DNA from: Nocardia wallacei
Lineage (GTDB): Bacteria > Actinomycetota > Actinomycetes > Mycobacteriales > Mycobacteriaceae
Assembly: GCF_029868745.1 (NCBI RefSeq)
Contig: NZ_JARWOP010000137.1
Span: 1 to 64,000 of the forward strand
Direction of reading: 5' to 3'
DNA: 64,000 nt
Shown in pieces: positions 33,300 through 44,090 of the stretch (position 1 is the stretch's first letter; each line of letters starts with the position of its first letter). The notes under the pieces are model-generated. The model was not told the origin of the DNA. It ran no database searches and was given only the letters and a program-made list of their open reading frames with translations. Made by a program: the position numbers and the translations under genes.

Positions 33300-34841
33300 A
33301 TGCAGCCCACACGTGCCTCCTACGACGTCGTCGTCGCCGGTGGCGGCCACAACGGGCTGGTCGCGGCGGCCTACCTGGCCCGCGCCGGACGTTCGGTGCT
33401 GGTGCTCGAACAGCAGGACCACATCGGCGGCGCGGCCGTGTCCGAGCGGGTGTTCGACGGCGTGGACGCGCGGCTGTCGCGGTACTCGTATCTGGTGAGC
33501 CTGCTCCCGCGGCAGCTGATCCGGGAGCTGGGCCTGCGGTTCGAGACGCGCCGGCGGCGGATCTCGTCGTATACGCCGGTGGGCGATACGGGGCTGCTGA
33601 TCGATACCGCCGACGAGTACCGCACGCGGTCGAGCTTTCTGCGAATCACCGGTTCCGAAGCGGACTTCCGGGCTTGGCAGGAGTTCTACGGCCGGACCGG
33701 ACGGCTCGCGCAACGGGTGTTCCCGACGTTGACCCGCCCGCTGCCGACCCGCGCGGAACTGCAACGACTGGTCGACGACGCCGCCACCTGGGAGGCGATC
33801 TTCGAGCGTCCCCTGGGCGAGACGATCGAGGCCGCGTTCGCCGACGACACGGTGCGCGGCGTCGTCCTCACCGACGCGCTGATCGGCACCTTCACCCACG
33901 CCCACGACCCCACGCTGCGCCAGAACCGCTGCTTCCTGTACCACGTGATCGGCGGCGGGACCGGCGACTGGGACGTGCCGATCGGCGGGATGGGCGCACT
34001 GACCGACGCGCTGGCCGCGTCCGCTCGGGCCGCGGGCGCCGAACTGTGCACGGGCCGCGCGGTCACGGCCGTCGAAACCGACGGTGACACAGCGGAAGTC
34101 CGCTTCGACGGCGGCGCGGTCGGGGCGCGGCACGTCTTGGTGAACGCCGCGCCGCGGGAGCTGGCGCGCCTGCTCGGCGAACCCGTGCCGGAGCGGCCGG
34201 AGGGATCTCAACTCAAGATCAACATGCTGCTCCGGCGGCTGCCGCGGCTGCGGGATTCGGTCGACCCCGCCGAGGCATTCGCCGGAACCTTTCACATCGC
34301 CGAGGGATACGGGCAATTGGATCGGGCCTACCTCGAGGCCGAGAGCGGCCGGTTGCCCTCCGCGCCGCCCGCCGAGATCTACTGCCACACCCTCACCGAC
34401 CCCTCGATCCTCGCCCCCGAGTTGGCGGCACAGGGCGCGCACACCCTGACGCTGTTCGGTGTGCACACTCCCGCAAGCCTTTTCCTCGACGACCCGGACG
34501 AGACCAAGCGGCGACTGGTGACCGCCACCCTGGCACAGCTGGATTCCGTACTGGCCGAACCGATCCGGGACTGCCTCGCGGTGGACGCGCAGGGCCGCCC
34601 CTGCCTCGAAGCGAAGAGCCCGCTGGACCTGGAACGCGAGATCGGCCTGCCCGGCGGCCACATCTTCCACCGCGACCTGGACTTCCCGTTCCGCGCCGAC
34701 GACGCCACGGACCCAGCGGCGCGCTGGGGTGTGGCCACGGGTCACCGCAACGTGCTCCTGTGCGGCGCGGGCGCCGTGCGCGGCGGCGGAGTCAGCGGGA
34801 TCGGCGGGCACAATGCCGCCATGGCGGTATTGGAAAGCTAG
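33300..34841 (+). CDS. FAD-dependent oxidoreductase, phytoene desaturase/PYROXD2-like
   Basis: 513 aa. N-terminal Rossmann fold VVVAGGGHNGLVAAAYLARAG with the DHIGGAA motif; middle segments GGGTGDWDVPIGGMGALTDAL; C-terminal FAD motif VLLCGAGAVRGGGVSGIGGHNAA. This is the amine-oxidase-like branch related to carotenoid desaturases and human PYROXD2; no carotenoid genes are nearby, so a different substrate is likely. ATG at 33300. Confidence 0.83.
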   Translation: MQPTRASYDVVVAGGGHNGLVAAAYLARAGRSVLVLEQQDHIGGAAVSERVFDGVDARLSRYSYLVSLLPRQLIRELGLRFETRRRRISSYTPVGDTGLLIDTADEYRTRSSFLRITGSEADFRAWQEFYGRTGRLAQRVFPTLTRPLPTRAELQRLVDDAATWEAIFERPLGETIEAAFADDTVRGVVLTDALIGTFTHAHDPTLRQNRCFLYHVIGGGTGDWDVPIGGMGALTDALAASARAAGAELCTGRAVTAVETDGDTAEVRFDGGAVGARHVLVNAAPRELARLLGEPVPERPEGSQLKINMLLRRLPRLRDSVDPAEAFAGTFHIAEGYGQLDRAYLEAESGRLPSAPPAEIYCHTLTDPSILAPELAAQGAHTLTLFGVHTPASLFLDDPDETKRRLVTATLAQLDSVLAEPIRDCLAVDAQGRPCLEAKSPLDLEREIGLPGGHIFHRDLDFPFRADDATDPAARWGVATGHRNVLLCGAGAVRGGGVSGIGGHNAAMAVLES

Positions 34842-34853
34842 CGCGGTGCCGGG

Positions 34854-35759
34854 TCAGCGGGGGCCGTCGGCGTGGGTGGCGGCAGCGCAGCAGTCGACGA
34901 AGCTGTGTACCAAGGGGTTCGAGTCGGCGACCGCGGGCCATGCGACGCCGACGACCATCGGGCCGATGCCCGTCACCGGCCGGTACTCCACGCCCGGCCG
35001 GGGGTAGTAGCGCGCCGAGGAGGCCGGGGTGAAGCTGATTCCGAAGCCGTTGCCGATCGCGGTGAGCCACTCGTCGGTGTTGTGCGCGAGCGCACCGACG
35101 ACCACGGTCTCCGGCGGCCGCGAGTCGGCGCCGATCCAGAAATCGCGCCAGGCACCGCTTTCCGGTGGCGCCGCGACGAACGGCTCCTCCCACAGGTGCT
35201 CGAACGCGATCTCCGGGCGGTCGGCCAGGCGGTGGCCGGTGGGCAGCGCGATCCAGCGCGGTTCGGTGAACAGCTCCCGCAGCCGGTAGGAATCCTGGTC
35301 GGGGAACGGCAGCCACACCAGTGCGACATCCACGTCGCCGGTCGCCAGTCCCGCGCTCGGCTCGATCCAGCCGAACTGCCGCATATCCACCTGCCAGTCC
35401 GGATTGCGCCGCCGGAATTCGGCGACGATCCCGGCGGTGTGCTCGTTCGCCGCGCTGGCGATGAACCCGACCCGCAGCACCCGGGCGGCCCGCGCGGCGC
35501 CACCTTTGGCCGCCCGCAGTATCGCGTCCCAGTCGGCCAGCAGCCCCGGAATCCGTTCGGCCAGCACGCGTCCCGCCTCGGTCAGCGTCATCCCGGTGTG
35601 CGAGCGCTCGAACAGTTCGACGCCGAGCCTGGTTTCCAACTGCCTGATCTGCTTGGTCAACGCCGGTTGCGACACGTAGAGCCGCCGCGCCGCACGAGTC
35701 AGATGACCCTCCTCGGCCACAACGGCGAAGTACCGCAGCAGACGGGTGTCGATGTCCAT
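34854..35759 (-). CDS. LysR-family transcriptional regulator
   Basis: 301 aa. N-terminal winged helix DTRLLRYFAVVAEEGHLTRAARRLYVSQPALTKQIRQLETRLGVELFER, then a periplasmic-binding-like effector domain beginning near residue 90. ATG at 35759. Unusually, it is not divergent from a target but lies 20 bases downstream of an SGNH esterase gene on the same strand, so both may be in one transcript. Its stop faces the oxidoreductase. Confidence 0.9.
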   Translation of the reverse strand: MDIDTRLLRYFAVVAEEGHLTRAARRLYVSQPALTKQIRQLETRLGVELFERSHTGMTLTEAGRVLAERIPGLLADWDAILRAAKGGAARAARVLRVGFIASAANEHTAGIVAEFRRRNPDWQVDMRQFGWIEPSAGLATGDVDVALVWLPFPDQDSYRLRELFTEPRWIALPTGHRLADRPEIAFEHLWEEPFVAAPPESGAWRDFWIGADSRPPETVVVGALAHNTDEWLTAIGNGFGISFTPASSARYYPRPGVEYRPVTGIGPMVVGVAWPAVADSNPLVHSFVDCCAAATHADGPR

Positions 35760-35779
35760 GGCATCGATCGTGGTCTATC

Positions 35780-36406
35780 TCACCGGACGACGGGTAGTCC
35801 CGCGCCGGGTTCGGAGAGCCACAGCAGCCAGTGGGGGACGATCAGGGCGGCGAACTCCTCGTAACCGGCGGCGCTGGGGTGGTAGCCGTCGCCGGCGGAG
35901 ACCTCGCGCATCCAGGTTCCGCTGTTGCGCAACGCCTGATGCACGCGGACGTACGAAACGCCTTCGCCGTCACAGGCTTCCGACAACGCGGCATCCAATT
36001 GCCCGGTGCGGTCGTTGTGTTCGTCGTCGTCCACCGGCGGCGGCGCGACGACCAGCGTCGGCCAGCCGTGCGCGCGGGCGCCGCGCAGCATGCCGGTCAG
36101 GTGGGCCACCGATTGCTCCGTCGGCAGCGGTGACCGGCCGTCGAGCAGCAGGGTGTCGTTGACTCCGAAGGAGAACACGACCCGGCCGTCGACGCCCGCC
36201 GGTAATCGGCGCGCGCATTCCGCCTCCCAGCGCTCCGCGATATCCGCGGAACTCTCCCGCCGCACACCGAGGTTGTAGTAGGTCAGCGGCTGACCGGCGC
36301 CGGCCGCACGCGCCGCGAGACGGCCCGCCCAACCCAGGCACTGGCGGTCCCCGAGGCCGGCCACCAGCGAGTCACCCACGAAGCAGATACGGACATCTCG
36401 AACCAC
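35780..36406 (-). CDS. SGNH/GDSL-type esterase
   Basis: 208 aa. Block I CFVGDSLVAGLGD, block II Gly in YYNLGVRRESS, block III FGVNDT, block V GDGYHPSAAGYEEFA: all catalytic and oxyanion residues present. No signal peptide. GTG start at 36406. Twenty bases upstream of the LysR gene and divergent from the 2OG oxygenase gene. Confidence 0.87.
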   Translation of the reverse strand: MVRDVRICFVGDSLVAGLGDRQCLGWAGRLAARAAGAGQPLTYYNLGVRRESSADIAERWEAECARRLPAGVDGRVVFSFGVNDTLLLDGRSPLPTEQSVAHLTGMLRGARAHGWPTLVVAPPPVDDDEHNDRTGQLDAALSEACDGEGVSYVRVHQALRNSGTWMREVSAGDGYHPSAAGYEEFAALIVPHWLLWLSEPGAGLPVVR

Positions 36407-36512
36407 CGTGTGATGGTTTCACGCCGCGCACCGGTTGTCGGGACAAAGGCCGGAATCCACGCACGACGCGCACGCAATAAGATCGCGGTGGTTTGTCCGG
36501 GAGGGAGTACGT

Positions 36513-37283
36513 ATGGCAACGGAGGCGCCGCTACCGCGGTGGTTCATCGATCTACTGGCGCATCGCCGCTGGATCCGCCGGACCCGTCCGTTCCCGCACG
36601 TCTATGTCCGTGATGTCTTCACCGAGGTGTTCTACCGGCGGCTGGCCGAGGAATTCGAGCGGGTGCACCGGGAGCCGGGCCGGTTCACGCCGGTCGCCGA
36701 CGACTACAACGCGACCGGGCTGAGCCTGGCCGCCGTGCGCAACGGCCCCCTGGAGGTCTTCCTGTCCCGGGCGTGGCACGACGTGATCGAGCGGGTCGCG
36801 GGCGTGCGGGCCAGCGGCGACGTGGAGGGTTCGCTGCACCACCACGCACCGGACGGCCCGCCCGGCCGGCCGCATCACGATCTGGCGCCCGCCTGGTTTC
36901 CGGGCACGCCGCCCGGACCGACCGCGGTCGGCCTGCCCGACAGCTCGATCGATCTGCGCACCGGCGCCCGGCCGCCGGGGACGCCGGCCCGGGAGCTGGT
37001 GCGCGCGGTCGCGGTGCTGTTCTATCTGAACAATCCGCAGTGGCGGCCCGGCGACGGCGGCGAGACCGGACTGTTCGCCGATATCGGCGCGGCGGATCCG
37101 CGAGCCACCCTCGCCGTGCCCCCGCTCGACAATTCGATGGTGGTGTTCGAGTGCACGCCGCGGTCCTGGCACACCTTCCTGGGCGCCAACACCGCCGCCC
37201 GCAACAGCGTGGTGATGTGGCTGCACCGGCCCAGGGACGAGGCGGCGCGCCGCTGGGGAGGAGACCGCATTGCCGAGTGGTGA
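36513..37283 (+). CDS. 2-oxoglutarate/Fe(II)-dependent oxygenase-like protein
   Basis: 256 aa. Double-stranded beta-helix family of the prolyl-4-hydroxylase type: FPHVYVRDVFTEVFYRRLAEEF at the N-terminus, proximal facial residues in PHHDLAP (HxD), strand VAVLFYLNNPQWRPGDGGETGLF, distal His in SWHTFLG and the 2OG-binding Arg in ARNSVVMWLH. Expected to hydroxylate or desaturate a small molecule or peptide. GGGAGGG before ATG 36513. Its end overlaps the SDR start by 14 bases. Confidence 0.78.
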   Translation: MATEAPLPRWFIDLLAHRRWIRRTRPFPHVYVRDVFTEVFYRRLAEEFERVHREPGRFTPVADDYNATGLSLAAVRNGPLEVFLSRAWHDVIERVAGVRASGDVEGSLHHHAPDGPPGRPHHDLAPAWFPGTPPGPTAVGLPDSSIDLRTGARPPGTPARELVRAVAVLFYLNNPQWRPGDGGETGLFADIGAADPRATLAVPPLDNSMVVFECTPRSWHTFLGANTAARNSVVMWLHRPRDEAARRWGGDRIAEW

Positions 37284-38046
37284 CAACCGCCGGGTGTGCC
37301 TGCTGACCGGAGCCGGCGGGGTGCTGGGCGACGCCTTCTGCCGCGCCTTCCACACCCGTTACGACGTCGTCGCGGTCTGCCGCACCCGGACACCGGCGGC
37401 GCCGTCGCAGGAGGAGTGGTTCATCGACCCGCTGGAGCCGTCGAAACCGCTGCCGGACAACGACTCCCGCGTCTTCGTGGTGCGCGCCGACCTGACCCGC
37501 GACGGCGAGGTGGAGCGGGTGGTGGACCTGGCGCTGGCGAAGTTCGGCGCGGTGGACCTGCTGGTCAACAACGCCGGGCACGCCCGGATGCAGCCCCGCG
37601 GCATCGTCGACGGCGACGCCGCGCTGGACCAGTTCGATCCGCACTTCGCGCTGAATGTCGGTGTGCCGCTGCGGTTGTCGGCTAGGCTGGCGCAGCGCTG
37701 CTGGCTGCACAGTGACGCGGACAACCGCGCGCGCAACCGCAACATAGTCAACGTGTCGAGCATCTCGGGTTCCCGCGTGTACCCGGGCGGGCAGGCCGTG
37801 TACGCGGCGTCGAAGGCGGCGCTGGATCAGCTGACCCGGCACCTCGCCGCCGAGTTCGCCGAGTTCGGGGTGCGGGCGAACGCGATCGCGCCCAACTCCT
37901 TCCCGGCGCTGGTGCCGACCGAGCAGGTGGCCGCGGCCGTCGCCGAACTCGACGCGGGCGACATGACCGGCGGGGTCTACAGCGTGGGCGTGCCGGACGC
38001 GGCGACCGGACAGCACGCCCGCACGGTGGCCGAGCGACCGGGGTGA
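37270..38046 (+). CDS. Short-chain dehydrogenase/reductase
   Basis: 258 aa. TGAGGVLGDAF cofactor loop, LLVNNAGHA, NVSSISGS with the catalytic Ser and YAASKAALD with Tyr and Lys, so catalytically complete. TTG start at 37270 is supported by GGGGAGGAG about seven bases upstream and lies inside the 2OG oxygenase gene; translation is likely coupled. The pair could oxidise one substrate in two steps, hydroxylation then alcohol dehydrogenation (inference). Confidence 0.82.
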   Translation: MPSGDNRRVCLLTGAGGVLGDAFCRAFHTRYDVVAVCRTRTPAAPSQEEWFIDPLEPSKPLPDNDSRVFVVRADLTRDGEVERVVDLALAKFGAVDLLVNNAGHARMQPRGIVDGDAALDQFDPHFALNVGVPLRLSARLAQRCWLHSDADNRARNRNIVNVSSISGSRVYPGGQAVYAASKAALDQLTRHLAAEFAEFGVRANAIAPNSFPALVPTEQVAAAVAELDAGDMTGGVYSVGVPDAATGQHARTVAERPG

Positions 38047-38195
38047 ACGGGGAAGGCGACGACGACCGGCGCGCTGCCCCGGACGCACCCGGCCGACGGC
38101 GTGTTGGCACCGGGCGCCCGGCAACGCTCCTGCATACTCACACCCGAGCCGACCCCGGGACCGCCGCTCCCTCGATCCGAAAGTTCCGATACGAC

Positions 38196-40568
38196 ATGCG
38201 AGTCGACGGGCGGGAGATCCCCGTCTCCGGCAGCCTGCTGCAACCGCGGATCCGGCGCACCAGCGATATTCTGCGCGTGGTGCTGTCGGCGCTGCTGGTG
38301 GCGCTCGTCATCGCCGGCTCGCTGATCACCCGGCCGCGCTGGGAGGCGCTGGAGCGCTCGCTGTCCGACATCGTCGGCTTCCTGACGCCCGAGCAGTCGA
38401 ACCTGGTCTACCTGCTGTACGGCGTGGCGATCGTCGCGCTGCCGTTCGCGATCCTGGTGCGGCTGATCTTCCGGTGGCAGTGGACGCTGCTGTTCGGCTA
38501 TCTCGCCGCCGGGCTGATCACGGTGGTGCTGCTGTCGATCACCGGCACCGGGATCTCGGCGCCGCAGTGGCATCTGGTCGTGCCCGAACAGCTGGACACG
38601 TTCCTGTCGCAGTTCCTCGACGACCCGCGCTGGATCGCCATGCTCACCGCCATGCTGACGGTGGCGAGCCCGTGGCTGCCGGTGTCGTGGCGGCGCTCGT
38701 GGTGGGCGCTGCTGCTGGGTTTCGTACCGCTGCATCTGTTCGTCAGTCTGGTCGTGCCGTCGCGGGCGATGTTCGGCCTCGCGGTCGGCTGGTGCGTCGG
38801 CGCGGTGATCGTGCTGCTGGTGGGCACGCCCGCGCTGGAGGTGCCGTTGGACTCGGCGGTGCGGGTGCTGGCCAAGCGCGGTTACACCGTCACCGGCTTC
38901 ACCGTGCTGCGTCCGGCCGGGCCGGGGCCGCTGCAACTGTCGGCCGAGACCGGACCGCAGCATCGGCTCGTCGTGGAGATCTACGGCCAGAACCAGCGCA
39001 GCTGGGGCATGCTGCGGCAGCTGCGCCGCTGGCTGACCTTCCGGGCGGGCGAGCGGACACCGGCCTTCGCCTCGCTGCGGCGCGCGGTCGAGCACCGGGC
39101 GCTGATGGGCATCGCGATCGGTGATCTGGGCCTGGCGAGCAACAAGCCGCTCACCGTCGCCGCCCTGGAACGCGGCTGGACGCTGTACGCGCACACGGTG
39201 CCGCGCGGAACCACGCTGTCGGCCACCGACAGCGAGGCCGTGCTCACCAATGTCTGGTACGCGCTGCAGAACATGCACCGCGCCCAGATCTCGCACGGCG
39301 ACCTGCGCGCCGAGGAGATCCGGGTGGTCGAGGGCCGGGTGCTGTTCGGCGGGTTCATGTCCGCCGAATTCGGTTCCTACGAGCCGCGCTTCTCCTCCGA
39401 CGTGGCGCAACTGCTGCTCTCGACCAGCGCCCTGTTCGGCACCGAACTCGCGGTGCGCACCGCGATTCACGTGCTCGGCGCGGACGCCGTGCTCAATGCC
39501 TCACGGCGGCTGACGAAGTCGGCGCTGCCCGCGCACGTGCGCAAGTCGGTGCCCGATCCCGGACGCCTCATGAAGCAGACCCGCGAACAGGTGCAGCAGC
39601 AGACCGGCGAGGACCGCATCGAGGCCGCGCGGATCACGCGGTTCTCGCGGGGGCAGTTCATCCAGCTGGTGTTGCTGATCGCCCTGGTCTACGTCGCCTA
39701 CCCCTTCATCAGCCAGGTGCCCACGTTCGTCACCGAACTGCGCACGGCGAACTGGTGGTGGGCGCTGCTCGGGCTGACGGTCTCGGTAGGCACCTATATC
39801 GGGGCCGCCATGGCGCTGTGGGGTTGCACGTCGGAGTCGGTGAACTTTCCGAAACTGCTGCTCGCGCAGGTGGCCAACACCTTCGCCGCCACCACGACAC
39901 CCGCCGGCGTCGGTGGTCTCGCGCTGAACGTGCGGTTCCTGCAACGGAACGGGCTGGGCGCGGTGCGCGCCACCGCGGCCGTGGCGTTGCAGCAGTCGGT
40001 ACAGGTGATCACGCACGTCGTGCTGCTGCTGTTCTTCAGTGTGGCAGCGGGGGTTTCGGCGAATCTGGGGCACTACGTCCCCAGCGCCACCACGCTGTAC
40101 CTGGTGGCGGGCGCGCTGCTGGGGCTGGTGGGTATCGCCATGTTCGTGCCGACGGTGCGGCGCTGGCTGCGCACCGAGGTCCGGCCGCAGCTCGCGGAGG
40201 TCGTCACCGAGTTGCGCGCCCTCGCGCACAGCCCGACCCGCCTGGCGATGATCGTCGGCGGGTGCGCCGCCATCACGCTCGGCGCGGCCGGGGCGCTGTG
40301 GGCCAGCATCGAGGCGTTCGATGGCAGCGCCACTTTCGTCACCGTGACCGTGGTGACCATGATCGGCGGGACGCTGGCGTCCGCGGCGCCGACGCCCGGC
40401 GGGGTCGGCGCCGTGGAGGCCGCGCTGATCGGTTTCCTCGGCGCGTTCGGAATCGACCTGTCGATCGCGGTGCCCGCGGTGCTGCTCTACCGGGTGCTGA
40501 CCTGCTGGCTGCCGCTGTTCTGCGGATGGCCGATCATGCGCTGGCTCACCGCGAATCAGCTGATCTAG
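38196..40568 (+). CDS. UPF0104/lysylphosphatidylglycerol-synthase-like membrane protein with degenerate kinase-like segment
   Basis: About 790 aa. N-terminal membrane block (about 25-210, six helices), a cytoplasmic segment, then a C-terminal UPF0104 (LPG_synthase_TM) block from about residue 485 with TTTPAGVGGLALNVRFLQRNG and ASAAPTPGGVGAVEAALIG, the flippase-type signature. The cytoplasmic segment has HGDLRAEEIRV near residue 367, like a kinase HxD loop, but the Asn and the DFG Asp are absent. ATG at 38196 (MRVDGREIPVSGSLL) is chosen from family resemblance; a GTG at 38043 overlapping the SDR stop is possible. May flip a lipid. Confidence 0.75.
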   Translation: MRVDGREIPVSGSLLQPRIRRTSDILRVVLSALLVALVIAGSLITRPRWEALERSLSDIVGFLTPEQSNLVYLLYGVAIVALPFAILVRLIFRWQWTLLFGYLAAGLITVVLLSITGTGISAPQWHLVVPEQLDTFLSQFLDDPRWIAMLTAMLTVASPWLPVSWRRSWWALLLGFVPLHLFVSLVVPSRAMFGLAVGWCVGAVIVLLVGTPALEVPLDSAVRVLAKRGYTVTGFTVLRPAGPGPLQLSAETGPQHRLVVEIYGQNQRSWGMLRQLRRWLTFRAGERTPAFASLRRAVEHRALMGIAIGDLGLASNKPLTVAALERGWTLYAHTVPRGTTLSATDSEAVLTNVWYALQNMHRAQISHGDLRAEEIRVVEGRVLFGGFMSAEFGSYEPRFSSDVAQLLLSTSALFGTELAVRTAIHVLGADAVLNASRRLTKSALPAHVRKSVPDPGRLMKQTREQVQQQTGEDRIEAARITRFSRGQFIQLVLLIALVYVAYPFISQVPTFVTELRTANWWWALLGLTVSVGTYIGAAMALWGCTSESVNFPKLLLAQVANTFAATTTPAGVGGLALNVRFLQRNGLGAVRATAAVALQQSVQVITHVVLLLFFSVAAGVSANLGHYVPSATTLYLVAGALLGLVGIAMFVPTVRRWLRTEVRPQLAEVVTELRALAHSPTRLAMIVGGCAAITLGAAGALWASIEAFDGSATFVTVTVVTMIGGTLASAAPTPGGVGAVEAALIGFLGAFGIDLSIAVPAVLLYRVLTCWLPLFCGWPIMRWLTANQLI

Positions 40569-41200
40569 CGGCGGCGGTCGGCGGGGACGCCGAGTTCGTC
40601 CAGCGCTTGCTCCGCGGAGAGGCAGCCGGCGGTGGTGAGCCCCAGGTTCGCCAGTGCCGCCTCGTGGGCCTCCGGTGTGGCGGCGGTGACGCAGTCCGCG
40701 ATCGGATGCACCGTGAAACCGAGGTCGGTGCCGTGCCGGGCGGTCTGCTCGACGGTGAGATTCGTTGCGACACCGGTGACCAGCAGCGTGTCCAGGCCGC
40801 GGGCGGCCAGCCAGTCCGGCAGCGCGCTGCCGGCCAGGCCGGACAGCTTCTGGTTGTCGAACACCGCGCCGCGCTCGGCCTGGTCGGCCATCGCCGGAAT
40901 GACCTGCGCCCCCGGCGCTTCCGGCCGGAACGCGGTCTGCGCCGCGGCCACCGACCGCATGAACCCGGTATTGCGCACCAGCCCGCCCTCACCGACGGGA
41001 ATGGTGAACCTGGTGAACACGACCGGTAGTCCGGCCTGTTGCGCGGCGGTGTGAAACACGGTCGCGTGGTGCACGACTCCGCTGGTGGCGACGGGTTCGG
41101 CCAGCATCGGCCCGAAGAATCCTTCGGACTCGATGACATTGACCTGCCAGTGCAGGGCGAGTACCGCGGTGCGGGCGCTGTCGAGGGGCATGAATCCCAT
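40565..41200 (-). CDS. Isochorismatase-fold protein lacking catalytic Asp and Cys
   Basis: 211 aa cysteine-hydrolase fold. The first strand reads VLALHWQ, where active members have Asp (DMQ type); the Lys is kept (FDNQKLSG); the nucleophile motif reads GVATNLTVEQTAR, Thr in place of Cys. So the fold is intact but two of three catalytic residues are missing. Thirty-six bases downstream of the FadD5-like gene and probably in its operon. Start ATG 41200. Its stop overlaps the convergent membrane protein stop. Confidence 0.78.
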   Translation of the reverse strand: MGFMPLDSARTAVLALHWQVNVIESEGFFGPMLAEPVATSGVVHHATVFHTAAQQAGLPVVFTRFTIPVGEGGLVRNTGFMRSVAAAQTAFRPEAPGAQVIPAMADQAERGAVFDNQKLSGLAGSALPDWLAARGLDTLLVTGVATNLTVEQTARHGTDLGFTVHPIADCVTAATPEAHEAALANLGLTTAGCLSAEQALDELGVPADRRR

Positions 41201-41236
41201 ACTGCCCCAACTACATCGCCCGCGGCGGCGGAGCCG

Positions 41237-42808
41237 TCAGGACGAATACTCTTTGCGCAGTTGCACCTTGACGACCTTGCCGCTGGCATTGCGCGGCAGC
41301 TCCGGGACGAGCACCAGGTCCTTGGGGTGCTTGTAGCGGGCCAGGTTCTCGTTGAGGAACGGTGTCAGCTCGTCGAGAGTGAGCGTGTCGTCCGGGTTCG
41401 CCAGGGCGACAACGGCGACCGGCACCTCGCCCCACTTCTCGTGCGCGCGGCCGACGACGGCGGCCTCGTGAATCTTCGGGTGCGCGAACAGGACGTTCTC
41501 CACCTCGGCGCAGTAGATGTTCTCACCGCCGGAGATGATCATGTCCTTCTTGCGGTCCACCACGTAGACGAAGCCCTCGTCGTCGGTGCGGACCAGGTCG
41601 CCCGAGTGGAACCAGCCGCCGGCGAACGCCTCCGCGGTGGCCTCGGGCTTGTTCCAGTAGCCCTGCATGAGAGTCGGTCCGCGATAGACGATCTCGCCGA
41701 TATCGCCGGGTGCGACGTCGTTCATCTCGTCGTCGACGATGCGGGCCTGGATGGTCGGGATGGGGCGGCCCACCGAACCCAGCTTGCGCAGCGCGTCGCG
41801 GCCCTCCAGCACGCACGTGATCGGTGACATCTCGGTCTGGCCGAACACCGCGACGTTCTGGGCGTCGGGGAAGCACTCGGCCATCGCCCGCAGCACCGTG
41901 TCCGACGCGGGCGCCGCACCCCAGCTGAGCATCTTCAGCGCCGTCTTGCGCTGCTTGACCGTGGGCTCCTCGCAGATCAGCTGCCACTGCGCGGGTACGC
42001 AGAACGCGGTGGTGGCCTGCTCGGCCTCGACGGCGTCGAGGAACTGGGTCGGGTCGAACGCGCCCAGCGGATGCAGCACGGTCTTGCTGCCGAGCTGGAA
42101 AGCCGGTGCGAGACTGCCCAATCCGGCGATGTGGAACAGCGGCGAGGTGCAGAAGCCGACCGACTCCGGGGTGAGATCCATGGCCCGGATACAGGTCAGC
42201 GCCTGCGCGGTCAGGTTGGCGTGCGACAGGATCGCGCCCTTCGGGCTGCCGGTGGTGCCCGAGGTGTACATGATCAGGCAGGGCGTGTCCTCCGGAATGT
42301 CCAGCGGCGCATGGGGTTCGCCCTGCTCCGCCAGCGCGTCGTCGTAGCCGAGCACACCCTCGGCGCTCTGCCCGCCGATCACGACACAGGTCTCGAGCGC
42401 CGGGGACTGCGCCATCACACCGGTGGCCAGTGGCTGCAGCACGGCATCGGTGACGACCGCCTTCGCCCCCGAGTCGGCGACGATGTAGGCCACCTCGGGC
42501 GGGGTCAGCCGGAAGTTGACCGGCACGGCGATCGCGCCGAGCGCGTTGATCCCGAACACCGCCTCCAGGTATTCGGGGTAGTTGAGCGCGAGGATCAGGA
42601 CGCGATCGCCGAACCCGACCCCTCGGCGGGCCAGCGCATCGGCGAACTTCAGCGAACGCTCGTGCAGCTGCTTCCAGGTGGTGTCCTGCCCCCGGAACCG
42701 GATCGCGACGCCGTCCGGGCGCATCAACGCGTGCGTGGCCAGCTGGTTGTTCCAGTGGTTGCGCCGCGACCGGATCGGCTCGTCGAGCGATTGGGCACCG
42801 GTGGTCAT
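41237..42808 (-). CDS. Fatty-acyl-CoA ligase, FadD5-like
   Basis: 523 aa. Activates a fatty or cholesterol-derived acid to acyl-CoA via acyl-AMP. Seen: AMP-binding motif IMYTSGTTGSPKGAILSH, VFGQTEMSP, GWFHSGDLVRTDDEGFVYVVDRKKDMIISGGENIYCAEVE and the catalytic Lys region LPRNASGKVVK. The N-terminal NHWNNQLATHALMRPDG and many later segments resemble M. tuberculosis FadD5 (from memory); here there is no mce locus. ATG at 42808. Divergent from nitronate monooxygenase across ~300 bases. Confidence 0.88.
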   Translation of the reverse strand: MTTGAQSLDEPIRSRRNHWNNQLATHALMRPDGVAIRFRGQDTTWKQLHERSLKFADALARRGVGFGDRVLILALNYPEYLEAVFGINALGAIAVPVNFRLTPPEVAYIVADSGAKAVVTDAVLQPLATGVMAQSPALETCVVIGGQSAEGVLGYDDALAEQGEPHAPLDIPEDTPCLIMYTSGTTGSPKGAILSHANLTAQALTCIRAMDLTPESVGFCTSPLFHIAGLGSLAPAFQLGSKTVLHPLGAFDPTQFLDAVEAEQATTAFCVPAQWQLICEEPTVKQRKTALKMLSWGAAPASDTVLRAMAECFPDAQNVAVFGQTEMSPITCVLEGRDALRKLGSVGRPIPTIQARIVDDEMNDVAPGDIGEIVYRGPTLMQGYWNKPEATAEAFAGGWFHSGDLVRTDDEGFVYVVDRKKDMIISGGENIYCAEVENVLFAHPKIHEAAVVGRAHEKWGEVPVAVVALANPDDTLTLDELTPFLNENLARYKHPKDLVLVPELPRNASGKVVKVQLRKEYSS

Positions 42809-42859
42809 GCTGTAGTCCTCTCAGGCCGTCGGCTGAACATTTGCGAGAATACCAACTAA

Positions 42860-44077
<1,218 letters not shown>

Positions 44078-44090
44078 GCGGACCACGCCC

